In this document: piece by piece, positions 19,202 to 29,302 of the stretch
How the letters are laid out: every line of letters starts with the position of its first letter
Position numbering within the stretch: position 1 is the first letter of the stretch
From: Chara braunii
Taxonomy: Eukaryota > Streptophyta > Charophyceae > Charales > Characeae
Length of the DNA stretch: 39,402 nucleotides
Direction of reading: 5' to 3'
NCBI GenBank assembly: GCA_003427395.1
Contig: BFEA01000583.1
Span: 629,759-669,160 of the forward strand
Position numbers and translations under genes: made by a program
The notes under the pieces: model-generated
The model's input: only the letters and a program-made list of their open reading frames with translations
Told to the model about the DNA's origin: nothing
Databases searched by the model: none

Positions 19202-20118
19202 TGCGGACAGCGCCTTGATATGCCCTACAGGGCCTATTTTCCACACAGTCAGCTGCCCTAAGTGAAGGCAGGCACGACCGAGGCCTACAGGCCATTTTGG
19301 GGTCACCACGCAACTGGGGAAATTCAGGCAATTGCGCAGCGCCAGTTGGTTGGAAGCGCCCAGGCCCAGGCTGCCTTTCATTGCATGTAACTGAGGCAGG
19401 CCCTAGGCCGGATACACAAAGTGGACCGAAGAAAGGCTGAGGGCAGTTGAGTGCTGGTAACCACCACAGGACCTGGGCCTGTTTACTTCGGACTGACGCT
19501 CAGCCTCGTGGGGCCTACCGGAAGATTCTGGGCCAGGGCCCAGTACCGCATTACCGCACGCAGCAGCAGGCCACTTCAATATAGAGAAGAGCCTGCCTAC
19601 ACATTGGGCATTCGGGCACTGGCTGCATGCTGCGCTAACGTTGGCCAGGCTCACGCGCTCACGGGCGAGCTGAAAGGAGCAGGCAGCCATAGCCGAGCTG
19701 CGCTGCTGTATGCTGGATGGGGCGCATGGTGGTTCTTGGGTGCATGTGGCATCTGTGAGTTGGGGAACGAGGTAGTGAGTGATACGAGAGATATACCTGG
19801 TGCTTGAAGCGTACGGCAATGGCCGAGATCTGCTCGTACTTCGGGGAGCTGTTGACGTCATCAGCGGCATCGTAGAGTAGGCTAGATAGTATCTGCCATC
19901 TGTAGTCTGGGTGCCGAGCGCAGATAGGATATCAACATTGGTTCTTCGTTGATGATGATGAGACTATTCCAGCATTGTCAATTATGAGCTTTTGCTGTGC
20001 TCTTATTTGGTGAAACTTGTGATGCAATTCTGCTATTGGTTCAAGGTCACGACTATCTGGTCTCATGTGTATGATGCTGTTTGATTTCTGAAGTTCACTA
20101 TTGCTCATCTTCCTTGCA
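19202..20118 (+). mobile_element. 5' LTR of element Q
   Basis: 917 bp, from TGCGGACAG to TTCCTTGCA. It aligns with 29303-30395 apart from the 240-bp duplication there and an about 60-bp segment (about 19423-19500) missing from the 3' LTR. Start and end are set by the PPT before the 3' copy and by the PBS-like site after this copy. It contains a GCCATAGCC at 19686-19694. Confidence 0.85.
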
Positions 20119-20121
20119 ATT

Positions 20122-20133
20122 TGGTTTCGGAGC
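20122..20133 (+). promoter_or_regulatory. Primer-binding site of Q (initiator-Met-like, diverged)
   Basis: TGGTTTCGGAGC begins three bases after the LTR end. It differs by two bases from TGGTATCAGAGC, the usual plant PBS complementary to the 3' end of initiator tRNA-Met, and by one from the PBS of element R. Confidence 0.7.
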
Positions 20134-20776
20134 GGTGGTACGGTGCGCTAGTCTGGCGCTTGTCTTCTGCCTGATGCGGTACATGCATGCGGTGTGTGCG
20201 GTGAGCGACCGTGCCGTGGGACGTGTGTAGTGAGGAGGGCGAAGGCAAGATTAGGCGACCCAGGTCGAGAGGGGATCTCCAGGAAGGCTATGCGGTGATT
20301 ACTGGGTGTTCGCAGTGTGATGAGAACTATCCGATGTGTGATTGATGCTGAGGTGGAACGGCGGTGCAATGCTGGTTGTGCCGAAGCAGCGACTGGTCAT
20401 CACAATCAACATTGGGTCATCTGGTGAGAATATCTGTGGTTGGGGGCAGCTATTTTGAGGTACGTTGCACCTAACCTTTTCTACCCTCTTCGACGCTTCT
20501 TACCGTGAGGATGTGTGTTCTTTCTTGTGAGTCCTCTCATGTGAGGAGTCGTTTGCGCTCAACCTTGAGAGTCGTCAGTATTCACGTGGAGCATCTGGAA
20601 GGAGAGGGCGGTGCTATCTGAAGGGCCCTGGACGAAGCAATTGGTCACGGTCACCATGCCAACCCACCGGGAGTAGAGCACGCATGCTTTGCTGCTTCGT
20701 CCTTTGTCTACTCGCTGCGCTATAGAGGGGTTCTGAGGGGCAGGCCAGCCCTATGGGAAAGACGAGACCGGACATC

Positions 20777-20784
20777 TATAAATA
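20777..20784 (+). promoter_or_regulatory. TATA box in the Q leader
   Basis: TATAAATA within ATCTATAAATAAATACC lies 30-37 bases before the conserved leader block. A transcript started from it would begin about at that block. Confidence 0.5.
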
Positions 20785-20813
20785 AATACCAGCGGGGACC
20801 TTCCATTGGCTGT

Positions 20814-20891
20814 GATCGTCGTCCTGTTTGCGACGTTAAATAATTCCTGAGGACTTCGGGGGCCGTCCATAAAAACGCCTCCTGATCAGCC
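20814..20891 (+). ncRNA. Conserved leader block, copy in Q
   Basis: Stem 1 is CGTCG/CGACG with loop TCCTGTTTG. Stem 2 closes with GGAC/GTCC where M has GGAG/CTCC, so the closing pair has switched from G-C to C-G and pairing is kept. It ends in the palindromic CTGATCAG. Q gag is unlike that of P and M, yet the block is shared, which argues for function or for exchange between families. Confidence 0.55.
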
Positions 20892-21378
20892 AATTGGTCG
20901 GTGACTGTGCAGGGCTGGCCAGCTCAGGAGGACTCGGGGCACAGGGGTGGGTCGTGTGCACACCTTTAGACACGCACGCTATCCGGATTGCTCAGGGACG
21001 TTGACGACAAGAGACATTCAGGAAGAACTGAGGGAGGGGTAGATTCTAGGTGATAAGTTTGGGCAAGATTCCATTCTGCAAACAGACCCAACAAATGATT
21101 CTATTTTTATTTTTAATTAGTTAGATGTACAACCATTAACATCTGACAGACAGCATAGTTAGAACTGTTATCTGTTCATTGCGCTTTCTGTTTGCGGACT
21201 AGTCAAAGTAAAATAGTCTTCATTTGTAGGAATCTGAACTTAACTGTTGGACCCAAATCCATCTACTCTGACGCAGTCACCGATTAATTATTTTAATTAT
21301 TATAAATCGGTCTGTGCACTACGCTGCGGTAGGCATCAAAGAGTGACCTAGTGCAGATTGTGCACAACTCTTTAGCTT

Positions 21379-23330
21379 ATGAGCGATAGGGACACCACTA
21401 GTGAGGACGACCGGATCTTGCGATCCGCCAGACGCCCGATTGCCCACATGGCATTAGGACCCGAGGGTGATATAGGTTACTGTTCCGCCAGCTTAGGGAA
21501 AGACAGCAGCAGCAGCGGAGAGCTAGGGCAGCCGAGGCCAGCAGAGCATTCGCAAGTGAAGCCGCAGCTTCAGCAGCCATGGCAACTGCTGCGCAGCAGA
21601 GTTCACAGGCCAGCAGTTCAGGGGCCGTAGGGTCAACGGTCGCGCAGACCTTGAGTCAGTCCACTGGCGTCATGGAAAGCCAACCAATAGTGTTGACTTC
21701 TGATGAGATCGCCATACAGCAGGCAGCACTGCAGGAGGCACAACTACAGAAGGCTCTAGAAGAGATTAAGGCAGAAAAAGGAGAGAATGATTAAAAGAAG
21801 AGTCAAGATGTAGCGGAGATAAGCGAACATTAGCGAGTTAGAGGAGATGGAACCAGCAGAGTTGGATGATGATGTGAGGACCCTAAGGGCGGTCTTGCTA
21901 GGTGTAGTAGAGATGCAAGATCACCAAACGGCGATCTTACAGGACATCCAGCAGAGTCTGGCCGTGTTGGTCGGGCGAGCGCAGGCGGCGCCATCACTGT
22001 CCGGGCCCGGTGTCTGGCCCATTGTAAATCCTCCTCCTTTTGTCCCACCGATGACTGGGGTATCCTCATATGTCTCCCCACCATCGGTCCAAACCGTTTC
22101 CCTGGGTGTGTCGTTAGCAGAAGGGTTCTCAGCAGGTCCTAGTGTACAGATTCCTGTACAGACAGTGTTTTCCCAACCTCCGTCGCAAGTTGCCGTAAGC
22201 GAGCAGCCTTCTGTCTCACAGCCTGCACAGTCGCAAGGTACACAGCCCCAGCAGCAGATTGCGCAGCAGCCTGCTCCTCAGGATCCACAGCCCGGAATGG
22301 TGCAGGTACCGGGACAAAGTCAGTGGGTTCCGAAGACGGCCATCGCCGCTCCTAAACCCTTTACAGGGGACAAGAGGAGCGAAGATCTCGACACTTGGTT
22401 GAGGTCAGTGCCAGTCTACGTCGAAGTGATTGTGGCTGCCTCCTATCTAGAGGGGAGTGCAGCAACATGGTTGAGTGGTTTGGTGCAGTTGCAGGGATAC
22501 GGTCACTTCCGCGCTTGGGCAGTCAACCAGAAATTGGACGACTTCCTCAAGATGGTGGAAGACAGGTGGCATGATCCTCAGGAGGCTCAAAAGGTCACTG
22601 ATGCAATCCTGACTCATAACAGGCAGTTTAAGTCAGTAAGAGAGGCCACAGACGCAGTAGAGCGTCTGATCTGTATCCTTGGGGTGCGCTATGACCCCCA
22701 GGTTCTACTCACCTCCTACCTGAGATGCATTCCCAGGCCTCTCATGAATCAACTGGCAGGTGAGGCCAACATCAACATGCACAACTTCCTGTCGTTTAGC
22801 AAGAAGGCCCTAGACCTTGAAGTAAAGATAGGGCATGGTCAAACACCCACGACGGATGGTAGGAAGAAGCCACTGCCTCCCAACTGGAGGGCGAAGGGAC
22901 GCATCATGTTCGTCGATGGATCTACCATCGAGTTGGATGACGACTTCCAGGCGGGAGTGGGTTCAGAGGCAGGCAACGTAGAGGCTTCAGGGGGTGGAGT
23001 AGTCGCTGCCTCAGTACAAAAAAGGTAAGGCGACCGGTAGACGCCGTAGAGGTTCTCGGTCTAGGAGTCAAGTAGAACCCAATGCTCCTCCATGGGAGAA
23101 AGCGGGTCTAAGTGAGGACGTGTGGAGAGATCGGTACACACGCCAGGCTTGTATCCGTTGTGGCCAATAAGGCCATAACCAATTCAAGTGGCGAAACAAG
23201 AAGGTGACCGAAAAGATCCTGCCCACGATGGGCAGGCGTTGGGATCCTCCGCTCCCGTTGGTAGCAACGTGGCCAGCAGTTCTGGCACTACTCCGAAAAG
23301 CGCGTCGGGCCAGTAGGAATAGCAGTTGTT
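21379..23330 (+). pseudogene. gag: Q gag, frameshifted, zinc knuckle destroyed
   Basis: Opening MSDRDTTSEDD (21379) is followed by a frame change near 21480, an Ala/Gln/Ser-rich segment to a stop at 21792-21794, and the main open part 21847-23028. That part has a Pro/Gln/Ser-rich region and a capsid-like domain (KPFTGDKRSEDLDTWLRSV, SYLEGSAATWLSGL, PRPLMNQL). It ends at a TAA after a run of six A (23018-23023), where an indel likely shifted the frame. The knuckle follows in the +1 frame at 23150-23191: first Cys pair and His are present, but a TAA (23168-23170) interrupts it and the last Cys is Trp. Confidence 0.8.
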
Positions 23331-23345
23331 CCTGCTAGGGTCGAG

Positions 23346-24092
23346 GTGGTGGACACACCCTCACCATCTCGAGAGATGGCCCAAGCTACTGACTCCGTTG
23401 TGGTCCCGCAAACACATTCAGACCCATCGAGCCTTTATTCGATGAATGTGTTCGAGTCCTTAGAGGAGCTAGTGGAGGAGTGGTCCAAATCAGACCCACT
23501 AGCTTCTTGGACGGCATTGGCAAAAGCCCCTAGGAGTGAGATGTTCGCCGGCGAGGTAGTCATTGGCGGCCGCAAGGCCAAGGCCTATTATGACACTTGT
23601 TCGACGCGGAACTTTATCAGTTGTGCGTGCGTTGAGAGACTGCGCTTACAGGGGCAAGTGCAGCGCCTAAGTCGACCTGTGGAATCGACCTGTGCCAACA
23701 AACAGCGCATGGTAGTTCACGACTACCTTCAGAATGTTGAGTGTTGTTTCCCGTACGCAGGAGGGGAACTGAGACATCACGTCTCATTCCTAGTCAGCGA
23801 TGATCTCTCAATGGACATCCTGTTGGGCCTGTACTATCTTTCGCTTGCACAACCCCAGTTTAACTGGGACCGAAAAGTGGTCAAACACACTTCGCCAGGT
23901 GGGGGGACCGCCAGATTACGTAAGTTCAAAGCTAGTAGTCTGATTGAGTCCTACGGATGCATGTGTGAGGCTGCGTTCTATAACTATTATAAACAAAATT
24001 CGGAGGAGGGTATGTATCTAGTTTGTCTCTGCAGCAGGCGAGCCGGTGAAAATGCCACCGGAGATAGAGGGAGCAGTCGCTTAGTACCCTGA
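23346..24092 (+). pseudogene. Q aspartic protease, active-site mutant
   Basis: The frame is open from VDTPSPSREM. The active-site strand reads AYYDTCSTRNFIS; the triad is Asp-Thr-Cys (23592-23600), with TGT in place of a glycine codon, and should be inactive. The second conserved strand SMDILLGLYYL follows about 80 residues later. The frame is lost near 24040, and the true continuation towards RT in the +1 frame carries a TAG at 24082-24084. Confidence 0.75.
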
Positions 24093-25247
24093 TCTATTTG
24101 AAGAGCCAACAGGGGTTGTTGAGAGGGAGGTCGTTCATGCAATAGAGATTATCCCAGGGTCTAGCATCCCGAAGGGTAGGATCTATCGGATGTCTCCAGG
24201 CGAGCTTGATGAGCTTCGCCGACAACTCAAGGAACTCGTAGAGAAGGGTTGGATCCGGCCGGGTGTTTCCCGTTACGGATCTCCGGTCTTATTTGTGTCG
24301 ACGAAGGGGGGAACTCTGAGGATGTGCATTGACTATAGGGGCCTCAATGCCATCACTGTCAAGAACCGAGAGCCCCTACCGTGCATCGACGATTTGCTAG
24401 ATAGAGTGCAAGGGTGACGGTACTTCAGTAAGATAGATTTGAAGTCCGGGTACCATCAGATTGCAATCCAGCCCGAGGATCAACACAAAACCGCATTCCA
24501 GACCAGGTACGGTCTGTACGAGTTCGTGGTGATGCCTTTCGGGCTTTGCAATGCTCCTGGCACCTTTCAGCACGCTATGAATCAGATCTTTCATGACTAC
24601 TTGGATAAGTTTGTCATCGTGTACCTCGATGACATACTTATTTTTAGTAGGACTGTTGAGGAGCACGTTGCGCACTTTGATAAAGTCCTCAATCTCCTTC
24701 GGCAGCACAAGTTCAAGATCAATGGGGAGAAATGCAAGTTTGGTCGCACCCAGATCTTGTACTTGGGTCATGAGATTTCCATGGAGGGATTGAAACCCGA
24801 TGACGCGAAGGTGGCCAGCATTCGTGACTGGCCGCGTCCTCAGTCTGTGACTGAGATGAGTTCTTTCGTAGGGATGACCGGCTGCTACCGTAACTTTGTA
24901 AAGAACTATAGCATAGTGGCCACTCCTTTGACTGACCTGCCCCGCCTTGACACCCCATGGGAGTGGACAGATAGGTGCGAGGTTGCTTTCAGACATCTGA
25001 AGCATGCGTTGACACATCATGAGGTCTTGAAACTTCCTGATCCTGACAAGCCGTTCATAGTAACCACGGATGCCAGCCAATATGGAATTGGTGTCGTGCT
25101 AGCGCAGCAGGAGGGGCCAAAGTTGAGGCCAGTGGAGTACATGTCCAAAAAGATGCCCTCTCAGAAGTTGGCTAAGTCCACCTATGAGAAGGAGTTGTAC
25201 GCGATCTATAAAGTGCTAACCCATTGGAGGCATTATCTCCTTGGGAG
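24085..25247 (+). pseudogene. pol: Q reverse transcriptase and first half of RNase H
   Basis: Motifs in order: [62 protein letters not shown], then RNase H starting TTDASQYGIG and reaching HWRHYLLG. One in-frame TGA (24415-24417) replaces the cysteine expected between QG and RYFSKID. The coding region then stops at the left end of insert H. Both flanks of the insert rejoin cleanly at the 8-bp target duplication, so H interrupted an already formed pol. Confidence 0.85.
25240..25247. repeat. Target-site duplication of insert H, left copy
   Basis: CTTGGGAG, identical to 27535-27542; only one copy belongs to the interrupted RNase H codons. Confidence 0.85.
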
Positions 25248-25275
25248 CTGCGTAGCACACCAAATGTGTTTGGAA

Positions 25276-25352
25276 GTTTTTTGAACGTTCGAACACGTTC
25301 GGCCGTTCGCCCGAACGGCTTTTGGAGGCCTTCGAACACGTTCGCCCAGCGG
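25276..25352. promoter_or_regulatory. Subterminal CGTTCG/CGAACG cluster of H, left
   Basis: At least six GTTCG or CGAAC motifs within about 80 bases, many as the palindrome-like GTTCGAAC or CGTTCG. A matching cluster lies at 27471-27518. Subterminal motif clusters are typical transposase-binding regions; binding is inferred. Confidence 0.55.
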
Positions 25353-25551
25353 GCGTTACTGGCCCTCCGAGGGTCTGGCGGGGTCCTTGGGGTCGTAGAG
25401 GGGGTGTTTGGGGGGCGGGGTTGGGCGGGCGGCCTGGCGGAAAGGGGCAGCCGGGTCCCCCATTCGAATTCGAACGAACAATCGGGCTGCCCCGAAGCTC
25501 GTCCTCGCGCAGCGTTCTCCAGCGGAGCATCGAACCCCCGGGTAGGTGTGC

Positions 25552-25583
25552 CTCCTCCTCCTCCTCCTCCTCCTCCTCCTCCT
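25552..25583. repeat. (CTC)n microsatellite at gap edge
   Basis: About ten CTC units run straight into the N block, suggesting that the gap was caused by repeats. Confidence 0.9.
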
Positions 25584-26417
25584 NNNNNNNNNNNNNNNNN
25601 NNNNNNNNNNNNNNNNNNNNNNNNNNNNNNNNNNNNNNNNNNNNNNNNNNNNNNNNNNNNNNNNNNNNNNNNNNNNNNNNNNNNNNNNNNNNNNNNNNNN
25701 NNNNNNNNNNNNNNNNNNNNNNNNNNNNNNNNNNNNNNNNNNNNNNNNNNNNNNNNNNNNNNNNNNNNNNNNNNNNNNNNNNNNNNNNNNNNNNNNNNNN
25801 NNNNNNNNNNNNNNNNNNNNNNNNNNNNNNNNNNNNNNNNNNNNNNNNNNNNNNNNNNNNNNNNNNNNNNNNNNNNNNNNNNNNNNNNNNNNNNNNNNNN
25901 NNNNNNNNNNNNNNNNNNNNNNNNNNNNNNNNNNNNNNNNNNNNNNNNNNNNNNNNNNNNNNNNNNNNNNNNNNNNNNNNNNNNNNNNNNNNNNNNNNNN
26001 NNNNNNNNNNNNNNNNNNNNNNNNNNNNNNNNNNNNNNNNNNNNNNNNNNNNNNNNNNNNNNNNNNNNNNNNNNNNNNNNNNNNNNNNNNNNNNNNNNNN
26101 NNNNNNNNNNNNNNNNNNNNNNNNNNNNNNNNNNNNNNNNNNNNNNNNNNNNNNNNNNNNNNNNNNNNNNNNNNNNNNNNNNNNNNNNNNNNNNNNNNNN
26201 NNNNNNNNNNNNNNNNNNNNNNNNNNNNNNNNNNNNNNNNNNNNNNNNNNNNNNNNNNNNNNNNNNNNNNNNNNNNNNNNNNNNNNNNNNNNNNNNNNNN
26301 NNNNNNNNNNNNNNNNNNNNNNNNNNNNNNNNNNNNNNNNNNNNNNNNNNNNNNNNNNNNNNNNNNNNNNNNNNNNNNNNNNNNNNNNNNNNNNNNNNNN
26401 NNNNNNNNNNNNNNNNN
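25584..26417. other. Assembly gap (834 N)
   Basis: A run of N inside insert H; true length unknown. Confidence 0.99.
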
Positions 26418-26532
26418 TCAATCAATCAATCAATCAAATTCAATTCGTTGATTGAATAGAATCTTGATCTCGAATCGAATCAAGATCAAGATTTTATTCA
26501 ATCAACGAATCGAATCGATTCATTGATTGAAT

Positions 26533-26572
<40 letters not shown>

Positions 26573-26812
26573 GAAAAAAAAAACAGACAAAAAAAAAAAG
26601 CCAAATAGCCCTCTTCTACGGCCTCGCCACCCTCGCCGTCCTCCTCATCTTCTTCTTCTTCTTCTTCTTCTTCTTCTTCTTCTTCTTCTTTGACGTCCTT
26701 GTCGAACCCTCCTCCTCCTCCTCCTCCTCCTCCTCCTCCTCCCTATCCAGATCCCGACTTCCCCCCGGTGTCGCCCTCCCCTCCGCCTCCTCCGCTACCC
26801 TCCTCCTCCTCC
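26418..26812. repeat. Hairpin satellite unit 1 inside H
   Basis: Layout: (TCAA)n, a hairpin with arms 26444-26470 and 26483-26509 (26 of 27 positions complementary, the odd one a G-T pair), (ATTG)n, an A-rich stretch, a unique CTCTTCTACGGCCTCGCCAC segment at 26611, (TTC)n, a TTTGACGTC segment and (CTC)n. The outer (TCAA)n and (TTGA)n tracts are also complementary, extending the potential hairpin. Confidence 0.85.
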
Positions 26813-26869
<57 letters not shown>

Positions 26870-27360
26870 GAATCGGTTCAATCAATGAATCGATTCGATT
26901 CGTTGATCGAATTGAGTCTTGATGTTGATTCGATTCGTTCGTTGACTGAACGGATCGAATCAACATCAAGACTCGATTCAATCAATGAATCGAATCGATT
27001 CATTGATTGAATCGATTGATTGATTAATTGATTGATTGATTGATTGATTGATTGAAAGAGAAAAAAAAAACTGACAAAAATAAAAAGCCAAACACCCCTC
27101 TTCTACGGCCTCGCCACCGTCGCCGTCCTCCTCCTAATCTTCTTCTTCTTCTTCTTCTTTGACGTCGTCGTCGCGCAACCCTCCTCCTCCTCCTCCCCCT
27201 CCTCCTCCTCTTCTTCTTCTTCCTCTTCTTCTTCTTCTTTGACATCGTCGTCGTCGTCGCCCAACTCTCCTCCTCCTCCTCCTCCTCATCCTCATCCTCC
27301 TCCTCATCCTCCTCCTCCTCCACCTCCTCCTCCTCCTCCACCTCCTCCTCCTCCCTATCT
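26813..27360. repeat. Hairpin satellite unit 2 inside H
   Basis: Same layout as unit 1. The CTCTTCTACGGCCTCGCCAC landmark recurs at 27098, a period of about 487 bp. The inner stem is a perfect 21 bp (26914-26934 with 26954-26974), with a different sequence from that of unit 1. A partial third run (TTTGACATCGTCG, then CTC/TTC tracts) begins near 27238. Confidence 0.85.
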
Positions 27361-27403
27361 TCTTCTTCTTCTTCTTCTTCTTCTTCTTCTTCTTCTTCTT
27401 CTT
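27361..27403. repeat. (CTT)n microsatellite
   Basis: About 14 CTT units; an AT-rich stretch and an A-run (27449-27461) follow before the right subterminal cluster of H. Confidence 0.9.
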
Positions 27404-27470
27404 CTCGTTCCCCCACCAAACCCCCCAAACTCATATATATATTAGGGAAAAAAAAAAAAAAGATACGCCC

Positions 27471-27518
27471 GCATTCGAACGGTTTTCCGACCCGTTCGCG
27501 TTCGGCGATCGAACGCGA
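27471..27518. promoter_or_regulatory. Subterminal CGTTCG/CGAACG cluster of H, right
   Basis: Motifs at ATTCGAACGG, CCGTTCGCGTTCGG and GATCGAACGCG; counterpart of the left cluster. Confidence 0.55.
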
Positions 27519-27534
27519 AGAGCATGCTACGCAG

Positions 27535-27542
27535 CTTGGGAG
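27535..27542. repeat. Target-site duplication of insert H, right copy
   Basis: CTTGGGAG directly follows the right TIR; the RNase H coding sequence continues after it. Confidence 0.85.
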
Positions 27543-27942
27543 GTTCTTCATCGTCGGGACTGATCATCAGACCCTGAAGTGGATGAGAACTCAGCCTGTG
27601 CTCTCCGATGCGCTGAAACGATGGATCAAAGTCATTGAGCAGTATGACTTCGAGCCCCAGTACCTCAAAGATGAGTACAACAAAGTTGTTGACACGCTGT
27701 CGCGTAGGCCAGACTTCTCCGGTGCGCAGATCACTGAGTTTGGGCTTGCGGACGATGTCACTCGCTCTTTGGTGGAAGCCTATCGCGAGGACCAGTTCAT
27801 GTTCGAGATCATATGCAGGCTCGAGGCGAAGGACAAGGTGACTTCTGCAGAGTTTCAGTTGGTCAACGGCTTGCTGTTCCTTGAGAAGGCCGGGAATAAA
27901 TGTGTGTTCCTAACAGAAAGTCTTTGCGTAGTTTATTTTTAG
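27543..27942 (+). pseudogene. pol: Q RNase H C-terminal half and integrase start
   Basis: The RNase H sequence resumes after insert H (GTDHQTLKWMRTQ, then EYNKVVDTLSRRPDFSG). The last acidic residue and the family's LSRR signature are present. It runs into the spacer before the integrase zinc finger (VNGLLFLEKAGNKCVF) and is then lost to a frameshift near 27900, after which the frame ends at a TAG. Confidence 0.8.
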
Positions 27943-29266
27943 GTGAGAGTCACAATGCCACGGGACATTTTGGTTTCAAGAAGACTCCAGCCAATCTGTT
28001 GCAGCGGTTCTGGTGGCCCACAATGATGAGAGATTCCAAACTGTATGTCGAGACTTGTCAAGTTTATCAACGTGACAAGCCCCGGACACAGGCTCCTCTT
28101 GGGCTGCTCAAGCCCCTTCCCATTCCGGAAAGGCCTGGTGAAAGCCTGTCCATGGACTTCATGGATACGCTAGTCACCAACAAGAGTGGCATGAGGTACA
28201 TCTACGTCATCGTGGATAGATTTAGTAGGTATGCTAGGTTAGTGGCCACGCCGGAAACAGCAAAGACCGAGTACGTTATCAAGCTATTTAAGGAAAACTG
28301 GGTCAGAGACTTTGGCCTGCCGAAGTCTATAATCAGCGACAGGGATGTCCGATTCACCAGTGAACTGTGGAAGGCCGCAGCTGCTGAACAAGGAACGCAG
28401 CTGCAGATGACATCTTGAAACCATCCAAAGGCAAACGGATAGGCAGAGCAAATGAACCGCGTTGTTCAACACTTGCTAGGGCACTACATTAATTTAATCA
28501 ACTGGACTGGGATGAGAAGCTTGCTCTCATCGCCAGCCTATACAACAACGCAGTTCATAGTGCCACGGGAGTAAGTCCTAACAGCCTACTTCTAACATTC
28601 AAACCCAGACTCCCCATTGACTTTCTGCTACCTGAGAACCAGCCTACTGCTGCTCCAAGCACTTTAGAATTCGCTTAAAGATATGAGAGTCATATGCAGC
28701 AGGCAGTAGAACACATGCACAAAGCACAGGCGGCGATGATCGAATCTAAGAACAAGCACCGCCGCCCATCTATGTTTCAGATAGGGGACAGGGTCTGGGT
28801 CAAGGCTTCAGAACTGGCACAGGAGCACGGGGTTTCCCGTAAGCTTATGCCACAGTACTTATGAGAAGTTTTGGATGTAGTTGGGGATGAACCAGACGGA
28901 CCCTCATTTGTTATTCGGATCCCTGGACACCTTCGCACTTACCTTGTTTTTCACACCTCTAAGCTTGTACCATTCAAGGAAACTGACCAGTTTCCCTCTC
29001 GTCGCTCTATGATGCCTCCAACCATGGACGGAGAGGTCGACATCGATGACATCGTTGATCACAGAGAGATGCCAGTTCCAAGACCGCCAGGCAGAGGACG
29101 TCCTTCAAAACCGAAGCTGCAATACCGTGTTCGGTTCAAACATCACACCGATCCAAAGGAGGATAGATGGTTGACACGGGAGGAACTGATGCAGACCGCT
29201 CCACAGGTTGTCGCTCACTACGAGAAGTCTCTGCAGAAGGGAAAACGCCAGATTATCGAAGACTGA
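27900..29266 (+). pseudogene. pol: Q integrase with chromodomain-like tail, broken
   Basis: The zinc finger HNATGH...CQVYQR has Tyr in place of the second Cys. Catalytic Asp residues are in SMDFMD and ISDRD; the Glu region reads NHPKANG-stop-AEQM. A TGA at 28416-28418 and a TAG at 28440-28442 interrupt it, a frame change follows near 28500, a TAA occurs near 28676 and a TGA near 28862. The end is open from 28871: PSFVIRIPGHLRTY, VFHTSKLVPF, then chromodomain-like EVDIDDIVDHRE, GRGRPSKPK, LQYRVRF and DRWLTREEL, stopping at 29264-29266. Integration function is lost. Confidence 0.85.
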
Positions 29267-29286
29267 ACTTCGCAGAGGACTATCAA

Positions 29287-29302
29287 AGTATGGAGGAGGT
29301 AA
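29287..29302 (+). promoter_or_regulatory. Polypurine tract of Q
   Basis: AGTATGGAGGAGGTAA directly precedes the TG of the 3' LTR; this is the expected plus-strand primer of a retroelement. Confidence 0.55.

Larger units (their letters stand above)
20119..21378 (+). mobile_element. Long untranslated leader of element Q
   Basis: About 1.26 kb with no supported gene. It holds the PBS-like site at its start, a strong TATA box (20777-20784), the conserved leader block just downstream (20814-20891), and AT-rich DNA at about 21100-21310. A promoter inside the leader instead of the LTR, or an old nested LTR of another family, would both explain the TATA plus block. Confidence 0.55.
25248..27534. mobile_element. 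Insert H: inverted-repeat DNA transposon, hAT-like, non-autonomous
   Basis: The ends are exact 10-bp inverted repeats (CTGCGTAGCA at 25248-25257; TGCTACGCAG at 27525-27534). CTTGGGAG is duplicated on both sides (25240-25247 and 27535-27542), and the RNase H reading resumes after it. An 8-bp duplication is typical of hAT elements, but the TIR is not the classical hAT CAGNG type. Both ends carry dense CGTTCG/CGAACG motifs. No transposase is visible; the interior is low-complexity DNA and an 834-base gap that could hide a gene. Confidence 0.8.

Noticed and set aside
23009-23030. -1 frameshift site at the A run ending Q gag
   Set aside because: The six A plus G lie in the wrong phase for X XXY YYZ and the downstream knuckle is in the +1 frame; a homopolymer indel is simpler.
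24397-25080. Open frame of 227 codons on minus opposite Q RT
   Set aside because: Antisense shadow of the RT coding frame with no motifs.
25172-26459. Open frames of 300-400 codons spanning the second N block
   Set aside because: Made of N codons plus CTC/TCAA microsatellite translations; they are inside transposon H.
26418-27060. CRISPR-like array from the short repeated tracts
   Set aside because: Tetranucleotide microsatellites and hairpins, not regular repeats with unique spacers; the context is eukaryotic.
27024-27551. Glu-rich and Pro-rich open frames inside H
   Set aside because: Translations of (CTT)n/(CTC)n tracts with no domain.
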